Source: JACQCV01 sp964639675 (GTDB lineage Bacteria > Patescibacteriota > Minisyncoccia > Phycocordibacterales > UBA12445). Taken from it: DNA of 5,947 nucleotides. Positions 4,355 through 5,947 of the stretch are shown here, in pieces. A program made the position numbers and the translations under genes. Numbering within the stretch: position 1 is the stretch's first letter; the number at the start of each line of letters is the position of its first letter. The notes under the pieces were generated by a model. It was not told the origin of the DNA. It did no database searches and saw only the letters and a list, made by a program, of their open reading frames with translations. The stretch covers positions 1-5,947 of the forward strand of contig CAZXEK010000063.1 in NCBI GenBank assembly GCA_964639675.1, given 5' to 3'.

Positions 4355-5947
4355 ATGAGTAATTTAAAGAAATCCAGAATTGCGAGAATCACCTCAGGCT
4401 TTGTTGGCTTGATGACATCGATAATGATGATGGGTGGTATTGCCGTTCTTCCAGCTGCTGCAGTTTCAGCGGCTGAACTTCAAGCGCAGATTGATGCGTT
4501 ACTCGCACAGATCAATACCCTTAAGGGGTCGACTGGAGGTTCGTCTATGATGGCCTCTTATACTTTCTCTGTAAACCTTAAGATGGGTTCAAGGGGAGAC
4601 GATGTTATGGCTCTTCAGAAGGCCTTGAATGCTGACGGCGTAATGGTCTCAGCTTCGGGCGCAGGTTCTCCAGGGAACGAAACCAGTGTCTTTGGTCCTG
4701 CTACAAAGAGAGCAGTCATTAAGTATCAAGAAAAGTATGCCAGTGATACTCTGGCTCCTGTCGGACTTTCTAGTGGTACAGGATTTGTTGGTTCATTAAC
4801 AAGAGCCAAGTTGAATTCTATGAGTAAGGCTTCTGCTGGTTCAACCGGTGCTACAGGTGCTACTGGTTCAACCGGTACTACTGGCACAACGGGTTCTACT
4901 GCAGCTGCCGGTACTCTGACAGTTATGGCTTCAGCTGTTCAGCCAGCTAATGCATTGGCTCCAGCCAGTGCAGCCAGAATTCCTTTTACTAAGGTTGTTC
5001 TTACCGCTGGTTCTGCTGATGTTACAGTCAATAGTCTTACGGTTGAGAGGGTTGGAGCATCTACTGATGCTGCTTTCTCTGGTGTAGATCTTATTGACGA
5101 AGATGGTCTCTTGGTTGGTTTACAGAAAACATTAAATTCTGACCACAAGGCAATTATTGGTGTTCCTACAGTTGTTAAGGCAGGTACAAGTAGAACACTG
5201 ACTATCGCTGCTACAAGAGCTGCTGCTGGTACACTCGGTGGACAGCAGGCAGAATTCCGAGTTGTTTCTGTCAATGCTGGGACCGCGACTGTTTCTGGTG
5301 ATCTAGCCGCCATAAGGGGCGCACTTCACACAGTTAACGAGTCGCTGATAGTCGGTACAGTGACATCTTTCATCGCTGGCCCATCTAATCCAGCCGCTCA
5401 GTTTAAACCAATTGGAACAAATGGTTACACCTTCACTTCGATCAAATTCACAGCTGGTTCAGCTGAGAAGGTTTGGTTAAAGTCGATCAGGTGGAATCAA
5501 GCTGGCTCTGCTGCTGCTTCGGATCTCCAGAACGTAAAGACCTGGGTTGATGGTGTGGCATATGACACAGCTGTTTCCGCAGATGGTAAATATTACACAT
5601 CAATATTTGGTACAGGTCTTCTTATGGACAAGGGTGGTTCCAAGGAGGTTGCAATTAGCGGTGATATGGTTGGTGGATCTGGCAGGACTGTCTCCTTCGA
5701 CGTTTATCGAAATACTGACCTAGCTGTTGTTGGTGATACTTACGGTTACGTAATGGTTCCTCCAACATCTGGTTTATCTGGCGTCTTCGGCTCAACCAAC
5801 CCTTGGTACAATGCCAACGATGTAACAGTTCAGAGTGGTACTTTGAATGTTTCTAAGGCTTCTGGTGTTGCTGCTCAGAATGTAGCCATCAATCTCTCTA
5901 ACCAGTCATTAGGCGGGTTTGAGGTTGAGGTTAAGGGTGAGCCTGTC
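4355..5947 (+). CDS. Secreted S-layer-like protein with peptidoglycan-binding domain (3' end missing)
   Basis: This gene encodes an exported cell-surface protein; 531 codons are visible and it runs off the right edge. A basic n-region and hydrophobic core (about residues 12-36) end in AVSAA, a plausible signal peptidase I site near 39/40. A short amphipathic helix (41-58, ELQAQIDALLAQINTL) follows. Residues about 71-156 resemble PG_binding_1: LKMGSRGDDVMALQKAL, VFGPATKRAVIKYQEKY, then GFVGSLTRAKLNSM. A Gly/Ser/Thr/Ala linker spans 161-186. The rest is beta-rich, with related units starting at IPFTKVVLTAGSA (209) and YTFTSIKFTAGSA (358), and a third beginning near 490. Such proteins are abundant in Patescibacteria and considered putative S-layer or adhesin components; anchoring through cell-wall binding is inferred. 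The ATG is the only start after an in-frame stop at 4340-4342. Many GCT, GGT and ACT codons suggest high expression. No strong Shine-Dalgarno is visible. Confidence 0.88.
   Translation, partial: MSNLKKSRIARITSGFVGLMTSIMMMGGIAVLPAAAVSAAELQAQIDALLAQINTLKGSTGGSSMMASYTFSVNLKMGSRGDDVMALQKALNADGVMVSASGAGSPGNETSVFGPATKRAVIKYQEKYASDTLAPVGLSSGTGFVGSLTRAKLNSMSKASAGSTGATGATGSTGTTGTTGSTAAAGTLTVMASAVQPANALAPASAARIPFTKVVLTAGSADVTVNSLTVERVGASTDAAFSGVDLIDEDGLLVGLQKTLNSDHKAIIGVPTVVKAGTSRTLTIAATRAAAGTLGGQQAEFRVVSVNAGTATVSGDLAAIRGALHTVNESLIVGTVTSFIAGPSNPAAQFKPIGTNGYTFTSIKFTAGSAEKVWLKSIRWNQAGSAAASDLQNVKTWVDGVAYDTAVSADGKYYTSIFGTGLLMDKGGSKEVAISGDMVGGSGRTVSFDVYRNTDLAVVGDTYGYVMVPPTSGLSGVFGSTNPWYNANDVTVQSGTLNVSKASGVAAQNVAINLSNQSLGGFEVEVKGEPV
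4836..4900 (+). repeat. Low-complexity repeat coding for a collagen-like linker
   Basis: The 14-base sequence CTGGTTCAACCGGT occurs exactly at 4836-4849 and 4863-4876, 27 bases apart, within a run of GGT-TCA/GCT/ACT codons. It encodes about seven G-x-x triplets (GST, GAT, GAT, GST, GTT, GTT, GST; residues 162-182) between the peptidoglycan-binding domain and the beta-rich repeats. Glycine at every third position is collagen-like, but there is no proline, so a flexible or glycosylated spacer is more likely than a triple helix. The repeat length is a multiple of three, so copy-number changes would stay in frame. Confidence 0.75.

Noticed and set aside
4323..4358. Mini-ORF starting GTG whose TGA stop overlaps the ATG of the surface-protein gene
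   Set aside because: Eleven codons from a non-ATG start without its own ribosome binding site; the overlap can be chance.
4939..5313. 124-codon open frame on the minus strand inside the surface-protein gene
   Set aside because: It is the shadow of an Ala/Gly/Thr-rich coding sequence: low complexity, no recognisable domain, and the plus-strand frame is clearly coding.

Overview
The window looks like a chromosomal segment of a candidate-phyla-radiation (Patescibacteria, probably Parcubacteria-like) bacterium. This rests on three things. The order ftsK, small membrane-anchored Ig-like protein, recA is tightly packed. A HTH protein ending in the GERRWSRY-type motif resembles a family I know mainly from these genomes. 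The exported protein combines a peptidoglycan-binding domain with S-layer-like repeats, as is typical of the group. The lineage is inferred from protein character, not from a search. No in-frame TGA occurs in any gene, so there is no sign of the UGA=Gly code of Gracilibacteria/SR1.

Layout: bases 1-2966 hold a minus-strand operon read right to left: ftsK (complete), a 127-residue membrane-anchored Ig-like protein, and the first 141 codons of recA. The genes overlap by 17 and 55 bases. Bases 2967-3129 are a divergent intergenic region with a good sigma-70-type promoter reading rightwards. Bases 3130-3930 encode a 266-residue protein with a C-terminal DeoR-like winged helix. Bases 3931-4354 are non-coding and hold a perfect DnaA-box consensus, AT-rich DNA, promoter-like sequences, an operator-like inverted repeat and a potentially structured leader. 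Bases 4355-5947 hold the first 531 codons of a secreted protein with a signal peptide, a PG_binding_1-like domain, a Gly/Thr/Ser linker and repeated beta-rich domains. It is cut by the window edge.

How they work together: the left operon joins chromosome segregation at the septum (FtsK) with recombination (RecA). The small Ig-like protein between them probably sits in the envelope, but its role is unknown. The right part pairs a probable transcription regulator with a surface-layer-type protein; that the first controls the second is only a guess from adjacency. I see no tRNA, rRNA, CRISPR, insertion sequence or phage gene. The most unusual non-coding signals are a perfect 31-base palindrome inside the HTH gene and mutually exclusive hairpins in the leader of the surface-protein gene.
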